Positions 1 to 6,874 of a stretch of 47,198 nt of DNA are shown in pieces. The stretch spans positions 1 to 47,198 of IMG/VR virus record IMGVR_UViG_3300005663_000075. One strand, 5' to 3'. Under the pieces are notes generated by a model, which was not told the origin of the DNA, did no database searches, and saw only the letters and a program-made list of their open reading frames with translations. This stretch comes from a virus. How positions within the stretch are numbered: the first letter of the stretch is position 1; each line of letters starts with the position of its first letter. Both the position numbers and the translations under genes were made by a program.

Positions 1-2
1 AC

Positions 3-260
3 AACGACGGCTCGGGCGACCAGCACAACCTCCCGTTCTCGGGGACGGTGGACTGGCCGAGGCTCGTGCGGACAATCGCCGAGTCCTCGTATGTGAAGCC
101 CCTCAGCCTGGAGGTGACGATGGGCAACTTCGTCTTCGAGGACGAGGACGGTGAAGAGATCCAAGGTGTGATCGAATACATCGAGGACGACATCGCCACC
201 GTAGTCGATGACGAAGAAGGGGAGTGGGAAATTGCAACAGATGAGCTAAGTAAAGCGTAG
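3..260 (+). CDS. C-terminal part of a sugar isomerase-like TIM-barrel protein (5' end outside window)
   Basis: The frame is open to the left edge, so the start lies outside the window. The visible N-terminal half, DQHNLPFSGTVDWPRLVRTI and then YVKPLSLEV, resembles the last strand and helix of xylose isomerase-like/AP endonuclease 2-like TIM barrels, where a GxxDWxxxxxxL...Y.GPLSLE pattern closes the barrel. After it comes a very acidic tail rich in Asp and Glu that is not typical of that family. The stop TAG overlaps the GTG start of the helicase gene by one base, which suggests one transcription unit. What the enzyme acts on cannot be told. An unrelated small acidic phage protein is the alternative. 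Confidence 0.5.
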   Translation, partial: NDGSGDQHNLPFSGTVDWPRLVRTIAESSYVKPLSLEVTMGNFVFEDEDGEEIQGVIEYIEDDIATVVDDEEGEWEIATDELSKA

Positions 261-1693
261 TGCTCAAGACTGAGCTTCGCTCATATCAAAGCGAGGCTGT
301 CGATGCTGCACTCCAGCACGATGGCTTCGCTTTATTTCCTGAGCAACGCACAGGCAAATGCCTGATTGCTCTGGCTGTGGTCGATCATCACAAGCCTGAC
401 ATCGTAGTCATCGTGTGTCCGAAGAAAGCACGCATCACTTGGGAGTCAGAGATTGCAAAACACCTTGACCTCGACTGGGAATGTGCCTTCTACATCATAA
501 ATTATCAACAACCGGTAAAAAATTTAGCGCTGCGCGGGCATTGGTACAAATTTAGCAAAGATTTCGTAGATGGTGGTGGCACTTTGATGGTGATCGCAGA
601 TGAAAGTCACCACATCAAAAAACCTGGGACTGCACAGTCACGGTTCGTTCGCACACTGGGCAAGCGTGCACACTGGCGACTCGCTCTCACCGGCACGCCA
701 ATAGACAAAGGTTACGAGCAGCTCTGGGCAACCTTCGATTTCGTTCAGCACAAGGTAGCGTTCGGCACCTATGATCAGTTCAAGAATCGATACGTGCTCT
801 ACGATGAGAAGGAGCGCAGGGATGGTCGCCAATACAAAGTGATCACCGGCTATCAGCGTGGACCTGAGCTGCTGAAGATCATTCACCACTACTCCTACCG
901 CATCACATTCAACGAGGCACGCATCGCCATGGGCAAGAAGCCGATCACGATCCGCAAGCGCAAGGTGTACTTCGATCTGAACAAGAAGTCACGCAGACTG
1001 TACGACTCGATGGACAAGGAGATGCAGGTCGTCGTTGATGGACTCGACATCGAAGCACCACTGCCGGTCACGAAGATTCAGAAGCTGCAGCAGATCTGCG
1101 GAGGATTCCTGCTGATGCTGGAGCCACGAGTCCCCGGTAAGAAGAAGCGCAAACGATTCGTCGTGCCCACGGGTAAGGAGAAGCTGACTGCTCTCATGCA
1201 GCTGCTATCTGGCATGGACGACCGCAAGCTCGTCATCTGTGCTCGCTTCACCCACGAGATCAAAGCTATCAACGAGCTGCTCCATGAGTTCAAGTGGACG
1301 CACAAGGAAATCTCAGGCAGCTCTGAGTGGGATGGCAAGTTCGACGTCGATGTCGTAGTGATGCAGATCCGCAGTGGGTTGGGCTTCGACCTGAGTGAGG
1401 CGAACACCTACGTCTTCTATTCATGGGACCACAGCTACATCGTGTTCGAGCAGTCACGCTTCCGCATCATGGACATGGAGCGCACGACGCAGATCAACTA
1501 CCACTTTCTGATGGCACGAGACACCATCGAGGAGGAATATTTTGAAGCAATCGCACGCAAGAAGGATTTCTCAGCCCTCGTCCTCGACAAGTACCGCAAA
1601 ACGAAAGCAGCGAAGCGTCGAAGAGCAACTCGAAAAGCTGCGGGCCGAGTTCGACAAGCCTGTAAGAAAAAGCAGCTTGCCCTCGATCTCTAA
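260..1693 (+). CDS. SNF2/DEAD-like superfamily 2 helicase (phage type)
   Basis: This is a compact superfamily 2 helicase of 477 residues. Seen in order: a Q-motif-like LRSYQ near residue 6, a Walker A-like EQRTGKC at 28-34 in place of the usual GxGKT, DESHH (Walker B) at 114-118, TGTP (motif III) at 144-147, and a C-terminal RecA-like domain with QIRSGLGFDL and an EQSRFRI motif VI carrying the arginine finger. Phage proteins of this class are thought to remodel or unwind DNA in replication and recombination, and they often lie beside VRR-NUC nucleases, as here. The GTG start overlaps the previous stop. The C-terminus is strongly basic (KAAKRRRATRKAAGR), probably for nucleic acid binding. The role is assigned from motifs; the substrate is unknown. 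Confidence 0.85.
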   Translation: MLKTELRSYQSEAVDAALQHDGFALFPEQRTGKCLIALAVVDHHKPDIVVIVCPKKARITWESEIAKHLDLDWECAFYIINYQQPVKNLALRGHWYKFSKDFVDGGGTLMVIADESHHIKKPGTAQSRFVRTLGKRAHWRLALTGTPIDKGYEQLWATFDFVQHKVAFGTYDQFKNRYVLYDEKERRDGRQYKVITGYQRGPELLKIIHHYSYRITFNEARIAMGKKPITIRKRKVYFDLNKKSRRLYDSMDKEMQVVVDGLDIEAPLPVTKIQKLQQICGGFLLMLEPRVPGKKKRKRFVVPTGKEKLTALMQLLSGMDDRKLVICARFTHEIKAINELLHEFKWTHKEISGSSEWDGKFDVDVVVMQIRSGLGFDLSEANTYVFYSWDHSYIVFEQSRFRIMDMERTTQINYHFLMARDTIEEEYFEAIARKKDFSALVLDKYRKTKAAKRRRATRKAAGRVRQACKKKQLALDL

Positions 1694-1704
1694 TTAGGTG
1701 TTTA

Positions 1705-1718
1705 CAGTGGGAGCACTG
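1705..1718 (+). promoter_or_regulatory. Short perfect inverted repeat between helicase and next gene
   Basis: CAGTG and CACTG flank a four-base spacer, giving a perfect 5-bp stem in the 70-base gap. A TTTACA (1701-1706) overlaps it and could be a -35 element, but no convincing -10 follows. There is no U-tract, so a simple terminator is unlikely. It may be an operator or chance. Confidence 0.2.
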
Positions 1719-1763
1719 CCATGATAGGGTCCCCATCCCAAAGTAAGTTAGAGTGATACCGTT

Positions 1764-2456
1764 ATGGCTACAGCTAAGAAATCATCTAGGATTACGATCA
1801 CCCCTCCCAACTTCCAGTCTGTCCAACTACGCCTGCAGGGTATGTCCCCACTGATGCAGAACAAGTTCTCCAAGAAAGCAGTTGATGCAATTGCGGAGAA
1901 GCAGACTGCTGCTGATGTTGTGAAGGGACCCCGCGCTCCGAAGGACTACGAAGCTGAGTTCAACGCCGCACGCTACGTCAGCCGTCAGGGCTGGGACGGT
2001 GTACCGTGTCGTCAGGTCCGTGCTTCAATGATTCGAGCGTGCGCCAACATCGATGGGCTCGACATGATGCGAGCGAAGACTGCGTTCTTCATCGATGCAC
2101 ACGGCTTCGACAAAGTAGATGGCACACCGCTGCTCAAGATCGAAGGTGCAAAGCCGGGGGTACATGTAGCAGTGGTACATGACACACGTCCGGTTGCCAT
2201 CGTCAACACGTTCGATCTGCGCAACCGTCCGCTCTATCCCGAGTGGGCATTGACTATGACGCTCAATTTCGATGCAGATCTCTGCACGGAGACTGACGTC
2301 GCCAACCTACTCGCACGAGCGGGTGCCACCATTGGCATTGGTGAGCTACGTCCGCTCGGCAAGAAGGGATTCGGTGGCGATTACGGGATGTGGGAAGTGC
2401 AGGCTCCGAAGGCTCCTGCGAAGAAGAAGGCAGCTCGTAAGAGGAAGGCGGCATGA
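1764..2456 (+). CDS. Lys-tailed phage protein with Gly-rich RAMP-like C-terminal segment
   Basis: The protein has 230 residues and no assigned function. The N-terminal part (20-40) contains LRLQGMSPLMQNKFSKKA, a pattern I associate with a widespread phage family of unknown role. Residues 189-212 hold a Gly-rich stretch (GIGELRP, then KKGFGGDYG, then MWEV) that recalls the glycine-rich loop of RAMP/Cas7-type RRM folds; this is a resemblance by eye only. The last 17 residues are Lys, Arg and Ala, which favours nucleic acid binding. It sits between the helicase and a second basic-tailed gene that it overlaps by ATGA, so the two are probably co-translated. A single-strand-binding or annealing role is an inference from context. 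Confidence 0.75.
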   Translation: MATAKKSSRITITPPNFQSVQLRLQGMSPLMQNKFSKKAVDAIAEKQTAADVVKGPRAPKDYEAEFNAARYVSRQGWDGVPCRQVRASMIRACANIDGLDMMRAKTAFFIDAHGFDKVDGTPLLKIEGAKPGVHVAVVHDTRPVAIVNTFDLRNRPLYPEWALTMTLNFDADLCTETDVANLLARAGATIGIGELRPLGKKGFGGDYGMWEVQAPKAPAKKKAARKRKAA

Positions 2457-2941
2457 GCAACAACATCTTCAGTTGGTCCAAGCAACACCCCGTTGAGGCC
2501 CAACTCATCGGGGAATGGATCGAGTCACTGAACGACAACAGCGGTCAAGGCATGGTCGATGCCGCCGCTGATGTCCTCTCCCCCGCTCACGAACTATTCG
2601 AGTGGGATGAGACGAAAGCCGCAGGGAAGTATCGACTGCGTCAGGCTGCTGAGATCCGTTCATCGTTGCGCATCGAAGTTCGGCAGTCAGCCAAGAAGCC
2701 CACTCACATTCCGGCATATATTGCCGCTACCGACAGAGGACAATACGTTCTCACTATCGAAGCAAGTGCGGAAGAACTGACGGACGCAGAGCAGCGATTT
2801 CTAAGTCAGATCAACTCCTTTCGACAGAAGTGGGCGGGACTCAAACTCGCGGAGACTGTCATCGAAGCTATCGATGAAGTCAGGCGTAGCACTTCACGTC
2901 GCACTGCTCCTAAGAAAAAGAAGCGTGCGGCGAAAAGGTGA
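2453..2941 (+). CDS. Basic-tailed phage protein of unknown function
   Basis: The start codon overlaps the upstream stop (ATGA). The 162-residue product has a central LSPAHELFEWDETKAA followed by YRLRQAAEIRSS, a signature I recognise from many phage and prophage hypothetical proteins usually lying near recombination or replication genes. The C-terminal KKKKRAAKR tail matches the tail style of the preceding gene, so both may bind the same nucleic acid. The pentamer array begins six bases after the stop codon. I cannot give a biochemical function. Confidence 0.75.
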   Translation: MSNNIFSWSKQHPVEAQLIGEWIESLNDNSGQGMVDAAADVLSPAHELFEWDETKAAGKYRLRQAAEIRSSLRIEVRQSAKKPTHIPAYIAATDRGQYVLTIEASAEELTDAEQRFLSQINSFRQKWAGLKLAETVIEAIDEVRRSTSRRTAPKKKKRAAKR

Positions 2942-2946
2942 TCTCA

Positions 2947-3854
2947 CTCTTACGGTTAGGTTTGCTGGGGCAGTCATGGTCCGATATGGTTTGATCAGGT
3001 CCTGTGCGATTAGGTACGGCAAGGCAGTCATGGTCATGCTAGGAATGTTGAGGCCCGGTACGGTGGGCAACGGTACGGCAGTTAGGGTCAGGTGGCCTCA
3101 GGTGTCGTAGGTTCAGGCGGGGCGAGTTGTGGCAAGGCAGTCAAGGTGTCGTTAGGCGAGTTTCGGTACGGCGGGGCAAGGCAGTCAAGGTTTGGTCTGC
3201 TCCGATCTGGTTTGGTCGGGTGGGCTGAGGTTAGGCACGGCAGTCGAGGTAAGGCACGTTCTGGCATCATCTGGCACGTCATGGTTAGGCACGGCAGTCT
3301 AGGTGCGCTCAGGTATGTTCTGTTCCGACAAGCTGAGGTCAGGCAGTCAAGGTCAGATCTGGCATGGTTCGATTCGATATGTTCTGGTGCGCTTTGGTGT
3401 GGTCAGGCAGTCATGGTGGGCTTAGGGACGGTACGCCCCTCTGGGGTTTCGTCAGGCAAGGCAGTCTAGGTGTGGTAAGACGTGGAGAGGTATCTTCTGG
3501 CAAGGTCTGGTTGGGTCAGGCAGTCGCGGCGACGTTAGCTTGGGTCACGTCTGCATGGTATGGCACGGCAGTCCCGGTGGGTTGTGGGTTGGTATGTTCT
3601 GGTGAGGTTCGCTGTGGTTCGGCAGTCATGGCGAGGCAACGCGAGTTTTCGTGGGGCAAGGTCGGTTATGGCAAGGCAAGGCAGTCTAGGTGAGTTCACG
3701 TTGGGTCAGCTGGGGTCAGGCATGCTATGGCAAGGCAGTCTCGGTTAGGCGAGGTAACGCAAGGCTCGTTCTGGTGCGCTCTGGCACGGCAGTCGAGGTG
3801 TGGTGCCTTCTGGTCCGTTACGGTGGGCTCAGGTTAGGCTCGGTAGGGCAGGAG
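2947..3854 (+). repeat. Phased degenerate pentamer array (NNGGY) with AGTC tetramer breaks
   Basis: The whole interval can be read, without gaps, as pentamers N-N-G-G-T/C. By hand count about 145 of about 160 have G in position 3 and all but about five end in T or C; positions 1 and 2 are free. Every 8 to 12 pentamers one ending in GGC is followed by the tetramer AGTC (once AGTT), after which a pentamer mostly ending in GGT resumes the frame. GGCAGTC-type cores start at 2969, 3023, 3077, 3136, 3180, 3239, 3293, 3342, 3406, 3460, 3519, 3567, 3621, 3680, 3734 and 3788. Their spacings are 54, 54, 59, 44, 59, 54, 49, 64, 54, 59, 48, 54, 59, 54 and 54, that is 5n+4 except one that is a base short. 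A seventeenth position (3847) is modified and serves as the Shine-Dalgarno of the nuclease gene. Unit lengths are not multiples of three, so it is not coding. Function unknown. Confidence 0.95.
3850..3854 (+). promoter_or_regulatory. Shine-Dalgarno AGGAG of the nuclease gene, at the array's 17th core position
   Basis: AGGAG lies six bases before the GTG at 3861. It stands exactly 59 bases after the previous core, where an AGTC would be expected, so the array phase runs straight into the ribosome binding site. Confidence 0.7.
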
Positions 3855-3860
3855 CGCTAA

Positions 3861-4301
3861 GTGAGTGAACATGGTCTGTGGGTTTGGCTCAGGGATACGG
3901 TCTTGCCCATAGGTCATTATTCGCGAGTCGAAACCGGTGGTACCGCTCCCGGTTTTCCTGATGTGCACTATCAACTCAAACACAATCACTGTGGCACCAT
4001 CGAGTTGAAACACAACGCAAGAAATCGAACGACTCCTTTCACCGATGAGAAAAAAGGGATGCGTGCCTCGCAGTTGCGCTGGATCGAAAACAACATGGAG
4101 TACCACGGTGTCGTCTGGATCATCGCTGAAGCACCTCCTGATATCTTCGTTATCCACGGAAGCGAAGCCGAGGAAATCAATGGTTCAACTCGTGAAAACC
4201 TGCACAAAATTTCGGCAGCAGTTTTGCATCGTGAGTCTCCCGAAGATGCTGCCTTCAAACTCGTCAACATTCTCATGGGGGTAACTAAACCTGATGGCTG
4301 A
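3861..4301 (+). CDS. VRR-NUC-like PD-(D/E)XK nuclease
   Basis: The 146-residue protein carries the core of a PD-(D/E)XK nuclease: GFPDV at 31-35, then IELK at 47-50, then a helix RASQLRWIENN near 69 whose Gln matches the VRR-NUC pattern, followed by a hydrophobic strand VVWIIAE. The catalytic residues would be Asp34, Glu48 and Lys50. VRR-NUC enzymes act on branched or single-strand-containing DNA and often accompany SNF2 helicases in phages, as the helicase 2 kb upstream does here. The GTG start is chosen because AGGAG lies six bases before it. It is the first gene after the pentamer array, so the array would be its 5' leader if transcription comes from upstream. Confidence 0.8.
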   Translation: MSEHGLWVWLRDTVLPIGHYSRVETGGTAPGFPDVHYQLKHNHCGTIELKHNARNRTTPFTDEKKGMRASQLRWIENNMEYHGVVWIIAEAPPDIFVIHGSEAEEINGSTRENLHKISAAVLHRESPEDAAFKLVNILMGVTKPDG

Positions 4302-4713
4302 TCGAACTTGCATCTACATGAGTCCCTACAACGCACCTCTCTGTAGCGAGTGCGGTCACGATCTTTCCCTGTGTGAGTGCGTCGATCCCGATGCCTTGGC
4401 ACACGAGCGCTTGCACAGTATCGACGGGCTCATCTTCACCATGGTCCGTGACGAGCTAGTCGCAGATCGCACGGCAGATCCTGACACCGTTCACCTGTTG
4501 GGCACGCTCATGGAGAAGCTCGGCCTGCTCTCCATAGCGATGGCACGACACGACCGTGGTCTCAGCACCACTACCCAGGAAGTCCTGCGAGAGGCTGTGC
4601 GGGTAGCTACGATGGCGATCCGCGTGGCGAGCGAGGGTGACTCCAATTACAGCTACGTTTTTCCGGCTGTCGAAACAGAGCTGCCCGCAGGGCCGACTGC
4701 TCGGCAGTACTGA
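4294..4713 (+). CDS. Small protein with N-terminal zinc knuckle and MazG-like helical region
   Basis: It overlaps the nuclease gene by eight bases. Residues 17-29 hold CSECGHDLSLCEC, a likely zinc site. The remainder is helical; LLGTLMEKLGLLSIAMARHD followed by LREAVRVATMAI loosely recalls the helices of MazG-type nucleotide pyrophosphohydrolases, but the metal-binding Glu pattern (EExxE) is not intact, so enzymatic activity is doubtful. Treat as a hypothetical protein of the early operon. Confidence 0.65.
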   Translation: MADRTCIYMSPYNAPLCSECGHDLSLCECVDPDALAHERLHSIDGLIFTMVRDELVADRTADPDTVHLLGTLMEKLGLLSIAMARHDRGLSTTTQEVLREAVRVATMAIRVASEGDSNYSYVFPAVETELPAGPTARQY

Positions 4714-4734
4714 TTCTGATACTCTACCTTTGGT

Positions 4735-5049
4735 ATGGACGTGGCAAAGATCCTGAGTCAAGCCGCTGAGATCTGCGGCACTCGCCGGGAGCTGGCAGAG
4801 CACCTCGACGTCAGCGTAGCCTCGCTGGACAAGTGGCGGCGGGACCGACGCATCCCAGCCAAGCACTGCCTTCAGATCTACCGGCTCACCACAGTCCCTC
4901 TGTACAGGCTCAACGACGTGTTCCCTGAGACCCTGATCGTAGGTAGCCGGTGGCAAGAACGCATCCTGAAGCGTCTCAAGAGGCTCAAGGATCAAGGTCT
5001 GCGACGTGACATCGAAACCATGCTGGAACTGGAGGTCGGAGATGGCTAG
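4735..5049 (+). CDS. YdaS/Cro-like helix-turn-helix regulator
   Basis: Residues 12-46 form a helix-turn-helix: RRELAEHLDVSVASLDKWRR followed by RRIPAKHCLQIYRLT, the arrangement of the YdaS/Cro family in which IPA.hC.qIe follows the recognition helix. The rest is a basic helical tail. It probably binds DNA to control early or late transcription. No repressor partner or divergent promoter is visible, so this is not an obvious lysogeny switch. The next gene overlaps its end by eight bases. Confidence 0.8.
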   Translation: MDVAKILSQAAEICGTRRELAEHLDVSVASLDKWRRDRRIPAKHCLQIYRLTTVPLYRLNDVFPETLIVGSRWQERILKRLKRLKDQGLRRDIETMLELEVGDG

Positions 5050-5245
5050 ACACGACAAGAAGGACATGACGAAGCGACACGTGAAGTTGCACCGCAATCT
5101 CGATGAGCTGATCGCATGCTTCTACATCGAGACGGGACTGCTCGCAGGGACCACCACCTTGATGGAGTTCATGGAGTGGTCGCACAAGATGACGGTCAAA
5201 CCCACCTGCGCTACCGTGGAGGAGACAGATGAAGTGGGATCGTGA
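5042..5245 (+). CDS. Small hypothetical phage protein
   Basis: 67 residues. The ATG at 5042 is preferred over an in-frame codon at 5006 because GGAGG lies six bases before it. The sequence begins with a charged segment (MARHDKKDMTKRHVK) and contains FMEWSHKMT; no family recognised. It overlaps its neighbours on both sides, as expected of a translationally coupled early operon. Confidence 0.65.
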   Translation: MARHDKKDMTKRHVKLHRNLDELIACFYIETGLLAGTTTLMEFMEWSHKMTVKPTCATVEETDEVGS

Positions 5246-5438
5246 ACGCATCGTTGAGATCATCGGTGATGAAGTCGATGCTCTGGAGAAGCTGATCGAG
5301 GGTGTGCGTGCTGAGGCTATCGGCTGGACCTGGGCTGAGGCATGCAGTCAGTACGACAAAGGGCTCGACGTGCGTCACCAGATCATGCCTGACCTTCTTG
5401 CTAAAGCCCTGCTCGATCTCAACCCGGAGCGCAAGTGA
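5229..5438 (+). CDS. Small hypothetical phage protein
   Basis: 69 residues, acidic and helical, with no recognisable domain. A strong GGAGGAG precedes the ATG, inside the end of the preceding gene. The stop overlaps the following start. Confidence 0.65.
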   Translation: MKWDRERIVEIIGDEVDALEKLIEGVRAEAIGWTWAEACSQYDKGLDVRHQIMPDLLAKALLDLNPERK

Positions 5439-5620
5439 TGTCTGACCACGAATCTGAAGGCGAGAATAAAGTCACCACCCGCATGGGAATAGAGGATGGA
5501 CAGGTCGTGATCTTCTGGTCCGAACTCATCGCCACGATCAGATTCGATCCTGATTCTGCAGACAAGTTCGCAGACGCGATCAAAGAGAAGGCTCAGCAGG
5601 CACGAGACCTCACCAATTAG
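5438..5620 (+). CDS. Small hypothetical phage protein
   Basis: 60 residues. The ATG at 5438 overlaps the preceding TGA by one base; an in-frame GTG three bases earlier is an equally possible start, with GGAG at 5426-5429 serving either. The middle part (DGQVVIFWSELIATIRFDPDSA) looks like a small beta sheet followed by a helix. Function unknown. Confidence 0.6.
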   Translation: MSDHESEGENKVTTRMGIEDGQVVIFWSELIATIRFDPDSADKFADAIKEKAQQARDLTN

Positions 5621-5625
5621 CCCCT

Positions 5626-5653
5626 GTTACACGGCAGCGTTTTCCTGTATGCT
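5626..5653 (+). promoter_or_regulatory. Candidate sigma70-type promoter
   Basis: GTTACA (5626-5631) and TATGCT (5648-5653), each with four of six consensus bases and a 16-base spacer, lie in the 63-base gap before the zinc-finger gene. The gap ends the run of overlapping genes, so a new promoter here is plausible but not strong. Confidence 0.35.
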
Positions 5654-5683
5654 CTCCTGAGTATCTGAAACTGGAGAAGTACT

Positions 5684-5923
5684 ATGCCTTTGAGAGCAAC
5701 ATCCGATAGCGTTGGAGCGCAACTCGCGATGATGCGAAAACGCAACACGAAAGAGTGCGTGAACCCCGAGTGCAAGAATGTGTTCGAGGGTCTCGTGATC
5801 ACTAACTACTGTTCCGACGAGTGCCGGTTCCGTGCTTCATACCTGCGGCGCAAGGAACGAGCGGTGGCGAAGGCAGCGAAAGCAGCACGTCAGGCTCGGC
5901 GCAAAGCCATAGCAGGAAAGTAA
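5684..5923 (+). CDS. Small zinc-finger protein with basic C-terminal helix
   Basis: 79 residues. CVNPEC followed 17 residues later by YCSDECR makes a four-cysteine zinc site similar to FCS/HNH-associated fingers. After it comes a long Lys/Arg/Ala helix. Likely nucleic acid or protein binding; the partner is unknown. GGAG precedes the ATG at a good distance. Confidence 0.7.
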   Translation: MPLRATSDSVGAQLAMMRKRNTKECVNPECKNVFEGLVITNYCSDECRFRASYLRRKERAVAKAAKAARQARRKAIAGK

Positions 5924-5932
5924 GGAGACCCC

Positions 5933-6166
5933 ATGGCATATCTGAAACAACACCGCAAAGCCATCCTCGAAATCGAAGGGCGCATGCTCAGTGGCAACTT
6001 CAAGATCAGCCTCACCAACGACCGTGATCGCGAAGCACTGGTGGAGTTCATCACCGAAATCCGCAAGCAGCTTCGCGACTTCGATCCGTCGAAGGCACCA
6101 AGGAGAGGACCCAAGAAGGAGAAGAAGCTAGTCCTACGCAAGAAGAAGGCGAAGCGCAAAGCATGA
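5933..6166 (+). CDS. Small basic-tailed hypothetical protein
   Basis: 77 residues, starting ten bases after the zinc-finger gene with GGAG before the ATG. An N-terminal helix (YLKQHRKAILEIEGRML) is followed by an acidic-basic helix and ends in KKEKKLVLRKKKAKRKA, resembling the tails of the early DNA-binding candidates. ATGA overlap with the phosphatase gene. Confidence 0.65.
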   Translation: MAYLKQHRKAILEIEGRMLSGNFKISLTNDRDREALVEFITEIRKQLRDFDPSKAPRRGPKKEKKLVLRKKKAKRKA

Positions 6167-6645
6167 GCCTCGTCATGGTGGACCTCGAAGGCACGCTGAG
6201 CGATCACACTGATCGCTTGGCTATCCTTCAGGCTACCACGGCAGCGGACCCTCGCAATCGTGAAGCATGGAAGATCTACTACAAAGGACTGCCTGACGAT
6301 GAGCCCCGTCCGCAAGTACTGCTAGCCGTCAAGACATGGATCGAGGCAGGTTGCTACATCCTCGTCTACAGCACCCGCTTCAAGAACAAGTACGGTCACG
6401 AGGAAGAGTGGCTGCGTGGTCACGAACTGTTCGACAAGGTCATCCTGCGTCAACGTGATCAGTGGGAGACACGCATCGAAGGTCCCGATCTAGTTTCAGA
6501 GTGGGCAGTGCGTGACAACCCCCACATCCTGATCGATGATCGTGAAGAGGTTCGTGATAAGGTGAAGCACTGGTGTCCTGACACCATGGTGCTGGCACCG
6601 GAGGATTTCCCCTACGAGGGACAACGACATGATCCTACAGTGTGA
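6163..6645 (+). CDS. HAD-superfamily phosphatase-like protein
   Basis: 160 residues with the three HAD landmarks: DLEGT at 7-11, YSTR at 69-72, and LIDDREEV at 123-130. The layout resembles phage 5'(3')-nucleotidase or polynucleotide 3'-phosphatase domains, which act in nucleotide salvage or end repair. The nucleophile Asp7 is present, but the usual second Asp of the DxDxT motif is Glu9, so the activity may be altered. It is part of the coupled early operon. Confidence 0.75.
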   Translation: MSLVMVDLEGTLSDHTDRLAILQATTAADPRNREAWKIYYKGLPDDEPRPQVLLAVKTWIEAGCYILVYSTRFKNKYGHEEEWLRGHELFDKVILRQRDQWETRIEGPDLVSEWAVRDNPHILIDDREEVRDKVKHWCPDTMVLAPEDFPYEGQRHDPTV

Positions 6646-6874
6646 GGATGGATTCCTCTTTCACCTGTGGGGCTCGACCGGCAAGTGTGTACGTTGTGGT
6701 GTTACCGGAATCGACCTCGACTCCTCCTACTTCGACCAGGGAACGGTTGCCGACGAGACATCGGTGGACGACCGGTCTGCACCTGCATCGCTCTCGCCTG
6801 TGCGCCTTGCTGATCACCCATCCCTATTCGGTTCGCTCCTCCCGGCATTCCTGCGCCGCCACCACCGGGCATGA
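6629..6874 (+). CDS. Small zinc-knuckle protein, overlaps the convergent late gene
   Basis: The first 40 residues (CEDGFLFHLWG, then GKCVRCGVTGID) look like a genuine small protein with a CxxC pair. The last third reads antisense to the Gly/Pro-rich gene on the other strand and looks unstructured. The two opposed genes overlap by 173 bases with no terminator between, which is unusual; a shorter real product or a late-gene reading-frame extension are alternatives. Confidence 0.5.
   Translation: MILQCEDGFLFHLWGSTGKCVRCGVTGIDLDSSYFDQGTVADETSVDDRSAPASLSPVRLADHPSLFGSLLPAFLRRHHRA

Noticed and set aside
3092-3748. Overlapping plus-strand reading frames of up to about 125 codons in the array
   Set aside because: Frames exist only because TAA, TAG and TGA are scarce in NNGGY pentamers. 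No ribosome binding site, and unit lengths mod 3 vary.
2947-3854. CRISPR array or coding gene
   Set aside because: Conserved cores are only about 7 bases with AGTC, spacers are degenerate pentamers rather than unique sequence, no cas genes are present, and unit lengths break any reading frame. Long frames through it show only repeat-driven Gly/Arg/Ser peptides.
3861-4402. Minus-strand frames opposite the nuclease gene
   Set aside because: No domain signs, no ribosome binding sites, and they are antisense to a well-motified gene.
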